Virus record (IMG/VR): IMGVR_UViG_3300027976_000007
Location: 1-64,000 of that record
DNA from: a virus
Strand: one strand, 5' to 3'
Length of the DNA: 64,000 nt
Of the stretch, positions 50,038 through 58,141 are shown one piece after another. The notes under the pieces are model-generated. The model saw nothing but the letters and a program-made list of their open reading frames with translations. It was not told the origin of the DNA and did not search any database. The position numbers and the translations under genes are program-made. Numbering within the stretch: position 1 is the first letter of the stretch; every line of letters begins with the position of its first letter.

Positions 50038-50240
50038 TCCTATAGTTCTTTGAATTTCTACTCCATCTTTTAATAGGATTAAACATGGAATATTTTTAAC
50101 GTGATATTTTACACGTAATTGACTTTCTAGATCTACATCTACTCTTGTAAATGATATTTGATTGGAAAGAGAATCCCTGATGGGGCTTAAGGTTTTGCAT
50201 GGTAAACACCAATCTGACGTAAAGTATAATATTTTTTCAT
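50008..50240 (-). pseudogene. Thioredoxin domain fused to the UvrB half, frame broken at start
   Basis: Encodes ILYFTSDWCLPCKTLSPI (WCxxC active site), RVDVDLESQLRVKYHVKNIP (cis-Pro) and CLILLKDGVEIQRTIGMLNK, a complete small thioredoxin. It reads directly into the UvrB C-half at LNFDDL. The ATG at 50240 is out of frame by one base in an A6 run, so expression would need slippage, a non-ATG start, or a correction of the sequence. Confidence 0.75.
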
Positions 50241-50334
50241 TATATTTTAATATAATTAATATAAGGTATTAAGCCAATTTATCTTTTAAAAGCTCGTGAA
50301 GATATTTCTTTTTCTTTATCGTTTTCCATAATTT

Positions 50335-50943
50335 TCAATTACTTAGTTTCAGTTTTATGTTTGGATGGTTTTCATATCCGTTTAGGTAAAAATCGCTTAT
50401 TTCTAGGTTATTAATAAATTCAACTCCTTTTCTATCTGGGTTCCAGAATTCATCATTTATAACAAGTGTTGGTAAATCGTATGGTTCCCTAGTTAATTGT
50501 TCTTTAAGTCCATCTTTATGATTGTTATAGATATGAGTATCTCCTAAACTGCCAACCAACATATCAGGGACCATATTAACTTCTTTTGCAATTATTGATA
50601 ATAATAAACCATATGAAGCTATGTTATAGGGTAAACCCAACCCAACATCAACTGATCTTTGATTCCATATTAAGGAGATTGCTCTTGTTGGGACACGGTT
50701 AGCTCTCATATCGTCTTCTTCATTCTCTAAACCAGCTTCTAAATGTTCTAAAATGACATTGTTTTGTAGGCACCAATTTCTTCGCTCACCCATAGACAAT
50801 TTTCTTGTATAAACTTGAAATCCATAATGGCATGGTGGTAATACTTGCTTACCTTCAGTTATATTTTTTAATCCATACCTTTTGTTAAATTTAATATTAC
50901 ATTTTAATTCTTTTAAGAATGCTTCTTTATTTAAAGGCTTCAT
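50335..50943 (-). CDS. Thymidylate synthase, C-terminal part
   Basis: A 202-residue protein. LPPCHYGFQVYT has the catalytic Cys; WNQRSVDVGLGLPYNIASY and SLGDTHIYNNH are the dUMP and folate sites. The first half of ThyA is the next gene upstream, 20 nt away. Two-chain assembly or an inactive pair. Confidence 0.85.
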   Translation of the reverse strand: MKPLNKEAFLKELKCNIKFNKRYGLKNITEGKQVLPPCHYGFQVYTRKLSMGERRNWCLQNNVILEHLEAGLENEEDDMRANRVPTRAISLIWNQRSVDVGLGLPYNIASYGLLLSIIAKEVNMVPDMLVGSLGDTHIYNNHKDGLKEQLTREPYDLPTLVINDEFWNPDRKGVEFINNLEISDFYLNGYENHPNIKLKLSN

Positions 50944-50963
50944 ATATTTTATATTTTTAAAAT

Positions 50964-51596
50964 TTATTGCTTTTTTGATTGGGTAAAATCTTTTAAATAT
51001 ATTTGATAAAGTTCATCAGATGTTCTATTATCTGTTACGGGTAAATCCGCGGGGTTCCATGCCGATACTAACATCCTACGAGAATCTGGATTGGTTCTTA
51101 GTTCGTGTATTATGTCGGAGATCTGATCTATTGAATCCTTTATTGTAAGGGAATACGCTTTATTTTGAATGGCAGGATGGTTTGTGTCAAAACGTATATT
51201 CCAATTCCTCCATTGTTTACCATATATGGGACCTAGTTCCCCCCACTTCTTTGCGAATTCGATATTAGTTTTTATCTCATGTATAAATTCTTTTCTAGTA
51301 AGTGGTTTACCATCCTTTAGATAATTAGAGAAGCAATCCCCCACCCAAATATTATTCCCATTCTCCACCAAGTATTTAATGTTCGTGTCACCTCTCAAAA
51401 ACCAAATAAGTTCTGATACAATGTTCTCAAAATTGATTTCCTTTGTTGTAAGTATAGGAAATCCATCTTTCATGTTATGTGTTATATGCATACCAAATAT
51501 GCTGGAAGTTCCGGTCCCCGTCCTATCTGATTTATCGTAACCATTCAATAGAATATGTTCTACTAAATCTAGATATTGTTTGTCTAGTTTATTCAA
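50964..51596 (-). CDS. Thymidylate synthase, N-terminal part
   Basis: A 210-residue protein. DRTGTGTSSIFG, SELIWFLRGDTNI, GPIYGKQWRNW and DSRRMLVSAWNPADLP match ThyA up to the point before the catalytic Cys; then a 27-residue extension and stop. Together the two parts make a complete enzyme with an enlarged middle loop. Confidence 0.85.
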   Translation of the reverse strand: MNKLDKQYLDLVEHILLNGYDKSDRTGTGTSSIFGMHITHNMKDGFPILTTKEINFENIVSELIWFLRGDTNIKYLVENGNNIWVGDCFSNYLKDGKPLTRKEFIHEIKTNIEFAKKWGELGPIYGKQWRNWNIRFDTNHPAIQNKAYSLTIKDSIDQISDIIHELRTNPDSRRMLVSAWNPADLPVTDNRTSDELYQIYLKDFTQSKKQ

Positions 51597-51925
51597 AATC
51601 CTTTAAAAATTTCAGGTTCATTTTTCATCTTTTTATCAAACTCCTTTCTAATCTTTTCATTCCAAGGTCTATTTATACGAGTTAACTCATTTGCTACTAA
51701 TAGCAAGTTATGTTCAGTCCAATAACCACTATTTAAGCCCCTCGCATAATAGAACCCATCAACATCCATTACAAACTCACAAAGGGTTTTTCTGTTTTCA
51801 TAAACCACCTCATAAGTATGAAGATTTATAGGTTTTAGAGATAGATCTGATTTTTTAGTTGGAGATGGTGAAGGAACAGAACCTTTTAGAGGGTCATTAG
51901 AAGGTTTGATGTTAATCTTACTCAT
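51593..51925 (-). CDS. Hypothetical protein
   Basis: A 110-residue protein with EVVYENRKTLCEFVMDVDGF and YYARGLNSGYWTEHNLL. Overlaps both thyA and the QueC-like gene, so co-translated with them. Function unknown. Confidence 0.6.
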   Translation of the reverse strand: MSKINIKPSNDPLKGSVPSPSPTKKSDLSLKPINLHTYEVVYENRKTLCEFVMDVDGFYYARGLNSGYWTEHNLLLVANELTRINRPWNEKIRKEFDKKMKNEPEIFKGF

Positions 51926-52802
51926 ATATTTTTTTAAACATTTTAAAAGTTTTTTCTTGAAGGTGGTTCTTAAGAACTTCCATCACATGGTTCTTTGCAG
52001 TTTCCCATTTAACCGGTCCATTTTGGTCGGCATAAAGTGTTGGGTCTTTTTTATCTAATTTTATAAAAGCTTCAATCCTCTCGACACTAGAAGCGGATTT
52101 ATAGTCACTATAAACTTTCCCTTCTATTGTTATTGGTTTATAAGAGGTTATAGTTCTTTTATAAATTTCTTTGAATTTTAAACCTAATTCTTCACATAAC
52201 CTAACACCATCCTTTAAGATATCTATTTTCATCCCTTCAAGATAAGGGGTAAAATATTTTACGTTTTCCCAATTCCAATTTCCTAATCTGAAAGCTTTTT
52301 GGTCTGCATCTCTGAATTCAGGTCTACAGTCTGGGTATATATTAAAATCTCCAGCATGGATCCCCATTGCTATATCACAACATTCTTCCGTTTCATTAGC
52401 TATGGATAAAGCTATAGATTGTATTATAGATGAGAATAATTTATTTCGGTTAGGAACAACAGTTTCTTTCATGTTAGACTGTTCATAATGACCTTCTGGT
52501 ACTTCTGTTCCTCCTTCTATTAACCCACTAACCAAAAGTTCGGATAGGCCTTTTAATTCTATTACACGATGTTTAGTTTGAGGATAGTTGATTGTTACTT
52601 TTGAAGGTGTAATAAAACTCCTATGAGGATTCAAATTTAAATATTCTACTAGTTCCCTAGCTTTATTTAATTCCTCTTTATGTTTTTGACCATAGTCAAA
52701 TGAAACACAAACTATATTTTCATATTCATTTAAACATCTAAGTAACAAGGTGCTAGAATCCATCCCTCCGGAGAGTGAAAGTACTACATTTTTCTTTTTC
52801 AT
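51918..52802 (-). CDS. QueC-like 7-cyano-7-deazaguanine synthase without zinc cysteines
   Basis: A 294-residue PP-loop ATPase: SGGMDS (11-16), VSFDYGQKHKEEL, and GIHAGDFNIYPDCRPEF are the QueC marks. It would convert CDG to preQ0 with ammonia and ATP. The C-terminal zinc site expected before VERIEAF is lost: all four Cys positions are other residues (YSDYKSASS). Confidence 0.8.
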   Translation of the reverse strand: MKKKNVVLSLSGGMDSSTLLLRCLNEYENIVCVSFDYGQKHKEELNKARELVEYLNLNPHRSFITPSKVTINYPQTKHRVIELKGLSELLVSGLIEGGTEVPEGHYEQSNMKETVVPNRNKLFSSIIQSIALSIANETEECCDIAMGIHAGDFNIYPDCRPEFRDADQKAFRLGNWNWENVKYFTPYLEGMKIDILKDGVRLCEELGLKFKEIYKRTITSYKPITIEGKVYSDYKSASSVERIEAFIKLDKKDPTLYADQNGPVKWETAKNHVMEVLKNHLQEKTFKMFKKIYE

Positions 52803-52987
52803 ATTTTGGATTTGTTTGAAATTATTTCTAAAGCCTCTTCCCTATCTTTAGATAGGAAGGGTTCTATAACTCTCCAAACAAAAGGAGATTCATAAGCCTC
52901 TTCTAAGTCTCTTTTGTCAAGGTATCTTTTGGTTTGTATACTACCATTTTTATGAATATAACCCCACCATAAATTTTCAGTATTCAT
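52799..52987 (-). CDS. Small hypothetical protein
   Basis: A 62-residue protein: Trp-rich start NLWWGYIHKNGSIQTKRYL, then helices. 4-nt overlaps on both sides. Function unknown. Confidence 0.55.
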   Translation of the reverse strand: MNTENLWWGYIHKNGSIQTKRYLDKRDLEEAYESPFVWRVIEPFLSKDREEALEIISNKSKI

Positions 52988-53175
52988 AATCTGTCGGATA
53001 TTTTTTTTATTAATTCTTCCTCTTCTAGGGTTAATAGGTGTCTATTATCTGCTAATATATATATAATATTTTCCCATTCCAAATCTATCCAACCCATTCT
53101 TCGAGAGTTTGAATATATTATTTTTTTAACATAAGGATGCATTGTTCGTGTAAATTCTTTTCTGTTTAATCTCAT
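52984..53175 (-). CDS. Small hypothetical protein
   Basis: A 63-residue mostly helical protein between QueC-like and DpdA-like genes, in the same coupled operon. Function unknown. Confidence 0.55.
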   Translation of the reverse strand: MRLNRKEFTRTMHPYVKKIIYSNSRRMGWIDLEWENIIYILADNRHLLTLEEEELIKKISDRL

Positions 53176-53957
53176 CTTATTATTTGTTTAAAAAGATCTA
53201 TATTATGATATAATAATGGTAAATTAATATCATTTTTATCAATTTCAAAACTTAGGTTTAAATTAGATAAAGGTTTTTTAAATAAACCCATAGGACCATA
53301 AATTAATCCCTCTATGGAAGCCATAATAGGGTTGGAAGTATCTATACTTTCAATATTATATTCAACACCCCTATATAAACCAAATTCAAAAGCACAATAT
53401 GTTCCTAAAAGGTGAATCCTATCTCCTTTTTTTATAGTACCATTTAAATACAACCTATTAAGAAGATAATTTCTCCCTAAAACCCCTCCTATCGATCTAT
53501 TAGCATGAGGAAATAGACTGTTATAATAAGAACTACCATAAGGGAATGCTATTTTCTCATATCCCACTTTTTTATATTCTTGGTAACAAATCTCAGCCTC
53601 ATTTAAAGTATTGGCTTGAATTATAGCTATAGGAGTTGTTTCTACAGGGTAGGCTTTTCTGCTCCATTCTAAAGCATTTTTTAGAGTCTCATTAGCGTTT
53701 CCCCATACATCAGGAACAAAAACATGTTCTGGTTTTAGTTTTTCTATCCATTTCAATAAAATATCTCCCCCTACCGCTGTTCCTAACTCGTGTAGACTAT
53801 TATCTAAATATATAGGGATTCCTTCTTCTTTACATTGGAGGAAATGTTGTTCATATTCCTTATCTTTTTCTAAGAGATGGACTAAAGCATATTGATAGTC
53901 ATTAAATTTTTTGCTTTCTTCAAGGAGGCATCTTGGAACTTCATGGGATATTTTCAT
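53172..53957 (-). CDS. DpdA-like transglycosylase (TGT superfamily)
   Basis: A 261-residue TIM-barrel protein. IYLDNSLHELG, VFVPDVWGN and RIHLLGTYCAFEF correspond to the substrate and catalytic Asp segments of the TGT-like DpdA enzymes that exchange guanine in phage DNA for 7-deazaguanine bases. It lacks the zinc motif of queuine tRNA enzymes. Context with FolE, QueD, QueE and QueC supports DNA as target. Confidence 0.75.
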   Translation of the reverse strand: MKISHEVPRCLLEESKKFNDYQYALVHLLEKDKEYEQHFLQCKEEGIPIYLDNSLHELGTAVGGDILLKWIEKLKPEHVFVPDVWGNANETLKNALEWSRKAYPVETTPIAIIQANTLNEAEICYQEYKKVGYEKIAFPYGSSYYNSLFPHANRSIGGVLGRNYLLNRLYLNGTIKKGDRIHLLGTYCAFEFGLYRGVEYNIESIDTSNPIMASIEGLIYGPMGLFKKPLSNLNLSFEIDKNDINLPLLYHNIDLFKQIIR

Positions 53958-54529
53958 GGTATGTATAAATTTGTTGGGTTGTCTTTATGAATCTCAATAT
54001 CGGGGTATGTTTTTTTGAAATAATCTACCCTAAATGGAGAGGTTATTATATGGATGCCGTTTAATGATGGTATTTCAACATAGACTTCACCACCAAGTGT
54101 TTCGATATACTCTATGATTGTGGATGCTCTCAATACATCAGCAGGTTCATCAATATCAACTATCCATTTTCTAACCTTCTCTGAATGATGGTTGCCTGCA
54201 ACTTTGTCATGGACTTTCCTAAGAGCTTTGTATTGACCATCTCTTATTAGTTCTGTTGTTTTAACCATAACCTCTAGGGATAAATCCTTGAAGTTTCTTC
54301 TGTTGAGTCTTATATAGGCTCTACAATTTGAAACATTACAAAATATGATGATTTCTTCCATACATTCCTTCAATTTCTCAAGTGAAGTTATATTGTATTT
54401 CTTGATAATATTCAGATTTCTTGAGATTGAAGGATTTTCCTTCCTTCTCTGAATAAGTTCAATTATATAGAAATCGTTAACATCCGAAAAATTAAGTAAT
54501 GGTTCTATTAGTTCAAAATTATTAGTCAT
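53954..54529 (-). CDS. Conserved phage protein, possibly primase-like fold
   Basis: A 191-residue protein. KWIVDIDEPADV and VEIPSLNGIHIITSPF recall motifs I (hhDhD) and II (sxH) of archaeo-eukaryotic primases. The match is only by pattern; a nuclease or an inactive relative is possible. Coupled to the DpdA-like gene. Confidence 0.5.
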   Translation of the reverse strand: MTNNFELIEPLLNFSDVNDFYIIELIQRRKENPSISRNLNIIKKYNITSLEKLKECMEEIIIFCNVSNCRAYIRLNRRNFKDLSLEVMVKTTELIRDGQYKALRKVHDKVAGNHHSEKVRKWIVDIDEPADVLRASTIIEYIETLGGEVYVEIPSLNGIHIITSPFRVDYFKKTYPDIEIHKDNPTNLYIP

Positions 54530-54671
54530 CTTTTTTAAATTTAAAATAGACAGCTTTGATATTCATTAACATCATATTAAAATCAATCCCCATTTCCCCA
54601 AAAAGAAATACCAAAACATTAGGGTGAGATTCCCCACATATTCCTAGAAAATGCATCATAAATTCAATCAT
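54522..54671 (-). CDS. Small protein
   Basis: A 49-residue hydrophobic protein (MIEFMMHFLGICGESHPNVL onward). Overlaps both neighbours. Function unknown. Confidence 0.55.
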   Translation of the reverse strand: MIEFMMHFLGICGESHPNVLVFLFGEMGIDFNMMLMNIKAVYFKFKKDD

Positions 54672-54835
54672 TGTTTAAGTTTTATTTCAAAAAGTTTGTT
54701 AAAGATTTTCACTCCTAATTTTTTCCTTTCCATAAAGATCCTCTCAGCATCTAAATAGTTAGAGGCATTACAAGAGTCAATAGGCTCTCGTTTGCTATCA
54801 TTCCGGGAATAATATATGTAGTTTTTGAAACTCAT
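54668..54835 (-). CDS. Small protein
   Basis: A 55-residue protein: KNYIYYSRNDSKREPIDS then NYLDAERIFMERKKL. First gene of its operon, 16 nt after the promoter. Function unknown. Confidence 0.6.
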   Translation of the reverse strand: MSFKNYIYYSRNDSKREPIDSCNASNYLDAERIFMERKKLGVKIFNKLFEIKLKQ

Positions 54836-54850
54836 AATTTATTTATAATA

Positions 54851-54882
54851 TAAATATAACATCCTTATCCTGGAAGGCCAAA
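54851..54882 (-). promoter_or_regulatory. Promoter, class 1
   Basis: TTTGG, 19 nt, TATATTTA. Starts the operon leading to the DpdA-like and QueC-like genes. Confidence 0.82.
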
Positions 54883-54888
54883 CATTTT

Positions 54889-55902
54889 TTAGTTGTAGGT
54901 TTTACCTGAAGAGAAATCATCCTTTTTGGATTTTTCTCTAGCGATTTTATTTTTCCTCCAACCCGATAAAGAAGGATCTATATATTCCTCTTCCTTTACT
55001 TTTTTAGGGGTTATAGTTGGGGGTTCAGGTTTAGGTTTTTTTTTTAGGAGGGGGGGGTCTGTTGAGGTAGGAGGGGTTATTATCTCCTCTCCCTGCAAGT
55101 TTGTTTTAATTTTAATTTGGGAGAAGGCAAAGTTAGCCGCTAATATTAAAGCAATGGCTAGAGGGTCAAACACAAATATTATAATTAATAACAACCAGTT
55201 TATAACTTGGTTCATCCCCATCCCTGTTAATTCTGCTAAATATTTTAGGGGGCCTAATTCTGAGGTTATTCCATTATTAGTTTTAATATCCATAACTTGA
55301 GAATTCAAAGAAAATATTTCAGAATTTATTTCATCTATCTTGATATTAAGTTGAGATTGCCTTTCAAAAGATTGAGTTAACTGTTTTTCTAATGATGTCC
55401 TTGTTGAACTTGAAGTAGTATTTATTATATTTCCTTGTTTATCCTTATATTGGATTTTATTGTTTGATAACCCCCCTCTTAAAGAAGATACACCTTCATC
55501 TATTGAGGTTTTTTCTTGGGTATATAATACTAATTGAGATTGAAAATTTTCTTTTTTGTTTTCTAAAAGTTCTATTTGGAAATCTACATTTTGATCCTTA
55601 TTTGCTACCTCCTGGTAAGCACTACTAAGATATCCATAGATGCCTATAGAGGTGATTCCCATTAATATTACAGTAGCCATTATTAAATAATATTTTAAAA
55701 ATGAAGGAATGGTTTTTCTGTAAGTGTATAAGAGGGAAGCTGCTACAAGTTTTGAGAATTCAAGAGATCCAGCCATTATCATTACTGTAAGAGAGGCACC
55801 GGCAAACAGTTTAGAAAGACCTATAACTGAATATAAGGCAGCAGAAATGGAGATAGATAAACCTGAGAGAAGAATTAGAATTGGTAATATATACTTTTTC
55901 AT
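54889..55902 (-). CDS. Large membrane protein with coiled coil
   Basis: A 337-residue protein: three TM segments in residues 5-95, a long coiled coil (about 105-205), another TM near 232-258, and a Pro/Lys-rich cytoplasmic tail. Such proteins are common in T4-like marine phages; role unknown, possibly lysis control. Confidence 0.65.
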   Translation of the reverse strand: MKKYILPILILLSGLSISISAALYSVIGLSKLFAGASLTVMIMAGSLEFSKLVAASLLYTYRKTIPSFLKYYLIMATVILMGITSIGIYGYLSSAYQEVANKDQNVDFQIELLENKKENFQSQLVLYTQEKTSIDEGVSSLRGGLSNNKIQYKDKQGNIINTTSSSTRTSLEKQLTQSFERQSQLNIKIDEINSEIFSLNSQVMDIKTNNGITSELGPLKYLAELTGMGMNQVINWLLLIIIFVFDPLAIALILAANFAFSQIKIKTNLQGEEIITPPTSTDPPLLKKKPKPEPPTITPKKVKEEEYIDPSLSGWRKNKIAREKSKKDDFSSGKTYN

Positions 55903-56444
55903 TATGGGGTTTGTATTAATTGGTATATTTTAATACCACAATAAGTTCCTACTAGGAAACTTCCTGTTCCTATGAGAACTATGGTTATATTTTTGTTTTT
56001 GTTTTTCTTGTCAAATTTTTCGGCAAGTTCTATTCCTTTAACCCACCCCGATTGAGTGTTCTTAAGATATTTAGAACCATATAGTAAATAATTTTCTAAT
56101 ACTTCAGTATTACCTAAGAGGGTATCTATAAGGGCTATATTTTTACTGTTAGCTTCTACAAATTCTAATAAACTTCCTTTGTAATATTCAGAATATCCTT
56201 GGTTTATCAAAAGTTGTTCTTCTTGAAGGGGGGTAAAGACAACCATCTTCCGTCCATTTAAGGTAATTCTTTCTGGCATGAGAGAATAATCTATAGGGTA
56301 GTAATTTATTACTATAGCCCCTATAGTATCATTCCTTTGGGGTAAGGGTGTAGTTGGGAGAAGTTGAGATTTTTGCCCAAAGAGCGTCACGTTCCCTATC
56401 AGAATAAGAACCAATGTTATTAATATCTTTCTTAAGAATGTCAT
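55902..56444 (-). CDS. Secreted/membrane protein, possible spanin partner
   Basis: A 180-residue protein with an N-terminal signal (residues 5-22) and a C-terminal TM near 153-173. No lipobox Cys. Its first 116 nt overlap the end of the upstream gene in another frame, the layout of nested spanin genes. Confidence 0.5.
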   Translation of the reverse strand: MTFLRKILITLVLILIGNVTLFGQKSQLLPTTPLPQRNDTIGAIVINYYPIDYSLMPERITLNGRKMVVFTPLQEEQLLINQGYSEYYKGSLLEFVEANSKNIALIDTLLGNTEVLENYLLYGSKYLKNTQSGWVKGIELAEKFDKKNKNKNITIVLIGTGSFLVGTYCGIKIYQLIQTP

Positions 56445-56721
56445 TTCTTTTCTTTTGAGTTTGTTTAATTGAAGATTGTATTTCGGAGTTTTGGTCTTTG
56501 ACAGAAATAGATAAATCCTCTGAAGTTTTTAATATACTATCAACTTCATATATCCATTTAGAATTTATTTCTATCTGATTATTCAGTTCTTGGATTTGGT
56601 CTTGAAGTTTTGAGGATTGAGGTTTGGGAGATAAATATGACCATCCTGTAAAGATTATAATCCCTATAATTATTAACCGTATTTCAATGGGTATTTTATA
56701 ATACCAATTATTACTTGTCAT
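56329..56721 (-). CDS. Possible i-spanin (Rz-like)
   Basis: A 130-residue protein: one N-terminal TM (about 14-31) and a long periplasmic coiled coil. It is directly downstream of the amidase and overlaps the next gene, as Rz genes do. Confidence 0.5.
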   Translation of the reverse strand: MTSNNWYYKIPIEIRLIIIGIIIFTGWSYLSPKPQSSKLQDQIQELNNQIEINSKWIYEVDSILKTSEDLSISVKDQNSEIQSSIKQTQKKRNDILKKDINNIGSYSDRERDALWAKISTSPNYTLTPKE

Positions 56722-57194
56722 TTTATTATCTTGTTATAAAAATTAATTTCCTTTAACCATTTATTAACATCAAATGAAGGACATAACTTAACCCATTCAT
56801 TTGGGGTTATAATTCCGTTTCTATCTAGGTCTGGGGATAAATCCCTATGACCTACAACAGGTAATATACCTAAAATATCTGGTGAAACCAATTCTAAAAG
56901 AAGATTTTCTAATTCTGCTTTTTGAGCGTCAGTTCTATCATCTCCTCTAGCCCCCCCTATATATGAAATATGAACTGAATCCCAATTATAATTTTTAACC
57001 CCATTTGTTGGGGATTTTAAATTAGATAAGATATGTCTTTCCCCATTTACTCCTATTATATAATGATATCCTACATGCTTCCATTTTAGAACCTTAGACC
57101 AATAGTTTATGATACTATCTACTGTAGCCTTTTGGGAAGTAGCGGTACAATGAAGTACTATACGATTTATAGGTCTTCCGAAATTTATAGGCAT
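56718..57194 (-). CDS. N-acetylmuramoyl-L-alanine amidase (endolysin)
   Basis: A 158-residue Amidase_2 domain. VLHCTAT (zinc His), VGYHYIIGVNGE, and VVGHRDLSPDLDRNG with CPSFDVNKW (second zinc His, Cys). Cuts peptidoglycan at the end of infection. No signal peptide, so it needs a holin. Confidence 0.9.
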   Translation of the reverse strand: MPINFGRPINRIVLHCTATSQKATVDSIINYWSKVLKWKHVGYHYIIGVNGERHILSNLKSPTNGVKNYNWDSVHISYIGGARGDDRTDAQKAELENLLLELVSPDILGILPVVGHRDLSPDLDRNGIITPNEWVKLCPSFDVNKWLKEINFYNKIIK

Positions 57195-57252
57195 AATTTA
57201 TTTTTTATTGGTTATCTATTCTTACTGATTTGATTGTTTTGGTTTTTAGTTT

Positions 57253-57588
57253 TTATAGTGGGATATCTTCAGGGTCAGATTCATCCTCAAATCCCGGGGT
57301 TTCGTTTTTATATCTAGTTTGGTTGACTATGTTTATAGCTTGACCCCCCATTCCTCCTAAAGCATTCATTACTCCTCCCCCCATCATACCCCCACGACTA
57401 AAAGTATTTAAACCTATATACCCTCCCCCTATAGCTGCTATAGCATATAAAGCGGTGTGGATCACTTCTGGCCAGTCTTTATATTCTGCTATGTAAGTTA
57501 CCCAACCTATATATAATATACAAGTAAGGGCTATAACTAATCGAGTACTATTCCATTTAGATGGAGGGGTTGGTTGGTGTTGTTTCAT
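57253..57588 (-). CDS. Holin-like membrane protein
   Basis: A 111-residue protein with two TM segments (about 16-33 and 42-62) and a Gly/Met-rich region. Position next to the endolysin suggests a holin. Confidence 0.5.
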   Translation of the reverse strand: MKQHQPTPPSKWNSTRLVIALTCILYIGWVTYIAEYKDWPEVIHTALYAIAAIGGGYIGLNTFSRGGMMGGGVMNALGGMGGQAINIVNQTRYKNETPGFEDESDPEDIPL

Positions 57589-57661
57589 CGTTTGATGGTT
57601 TAAATATATCTTTATTGAGTCCTAAAAAGATTCCTATAGCAACTCCTGAAAGGAAATACAT
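57557..57661 (-). CDS. Very small membrane protein
   Basis: A 34-residue protein with one hydrophobic helix (MYFLSGVAIGIFLGLNKDIF). The open frame extends upstream with a similar hydrophobic sequence but no ATG. It overlaps the holin-like gene by 32 nt and may be a second lysis component. Confidence 0.4.
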   Translation of the reverse strand: MYFLSGVAIGIFLGLNKDIFKPSNDETTPTNPSI

Positions 57662-57728
57662 TTTAAAAAATCCTAATAAGATTCCTGAGATTAGGAATAT
57701 AATTTATTTTAATATGTTTTGTCAGATT

Positions 57729-57995
57729 TTAGCTTAACTCTATTATTTCATATTCATTATAATTTTCCCCATCCTCTGGGTTATGATAATGATATTTGGT
57801 TTCATATCTATAATCTCCATCTTTATATACTTCTACTTGTTCATCCCATTCTTGTCCATTAGCAAACGATATAGATTCCCTTTTAGAATTAAAGATTTGG
57901 GAGTACTTAGCCTCTTCACCATTACCATAAAAAACAACTTGAAATTGATTTTGGTTCTCATTTAAATATTTTCTAAATGTGTTTAGTTCTTCCAT
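57729..57995 (-). CDS. Small acidic protein with capsid-leader-like start
   Basis: An 88-residue protein. The start ELNTFRKYLNENQ has the same aromatic-x-x-x-aromatic-L-x-E shape as the following genes' leader. Body is acidic and Tyr-rich (YETKYHYHNPEDGEN). Possibly an internal virion protein. Confidence 0.5.
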   Translation of the reverse strand: MEELNTFRKYLNENQNQFQVVFYGNGEEAKYSQIFNSKRESISFANGQEWDEQVEVYKDGDYRYETKYHYHNPEDGENYNEYEIIELS

Positions 57996-58071
57996 TATAC
58001 TTCAATTATTTTATGTGTTTCTTATTTTATACCCCCAAACACCTTCACCTATTGTATTACCTGCTTATTGG

Positions 58072-58141
58072 ATATTATTCTTGTCTTCTAAAAATTTAGT
58101 AAGCTCTTTATGTATCCTTTGAGCATCATTAGATGTAATTA
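58072..58141. repeat. 70-nt exact direct repeat, copy 1
   Basis: Identical to 59831-59900, where it codes for part of the protein at 59596. Here it is out of any intact gene and overlaps the stop codon of the gene at 58139, so it is a remnant of a duplicated or recombined copy. Confidence 0.9.
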
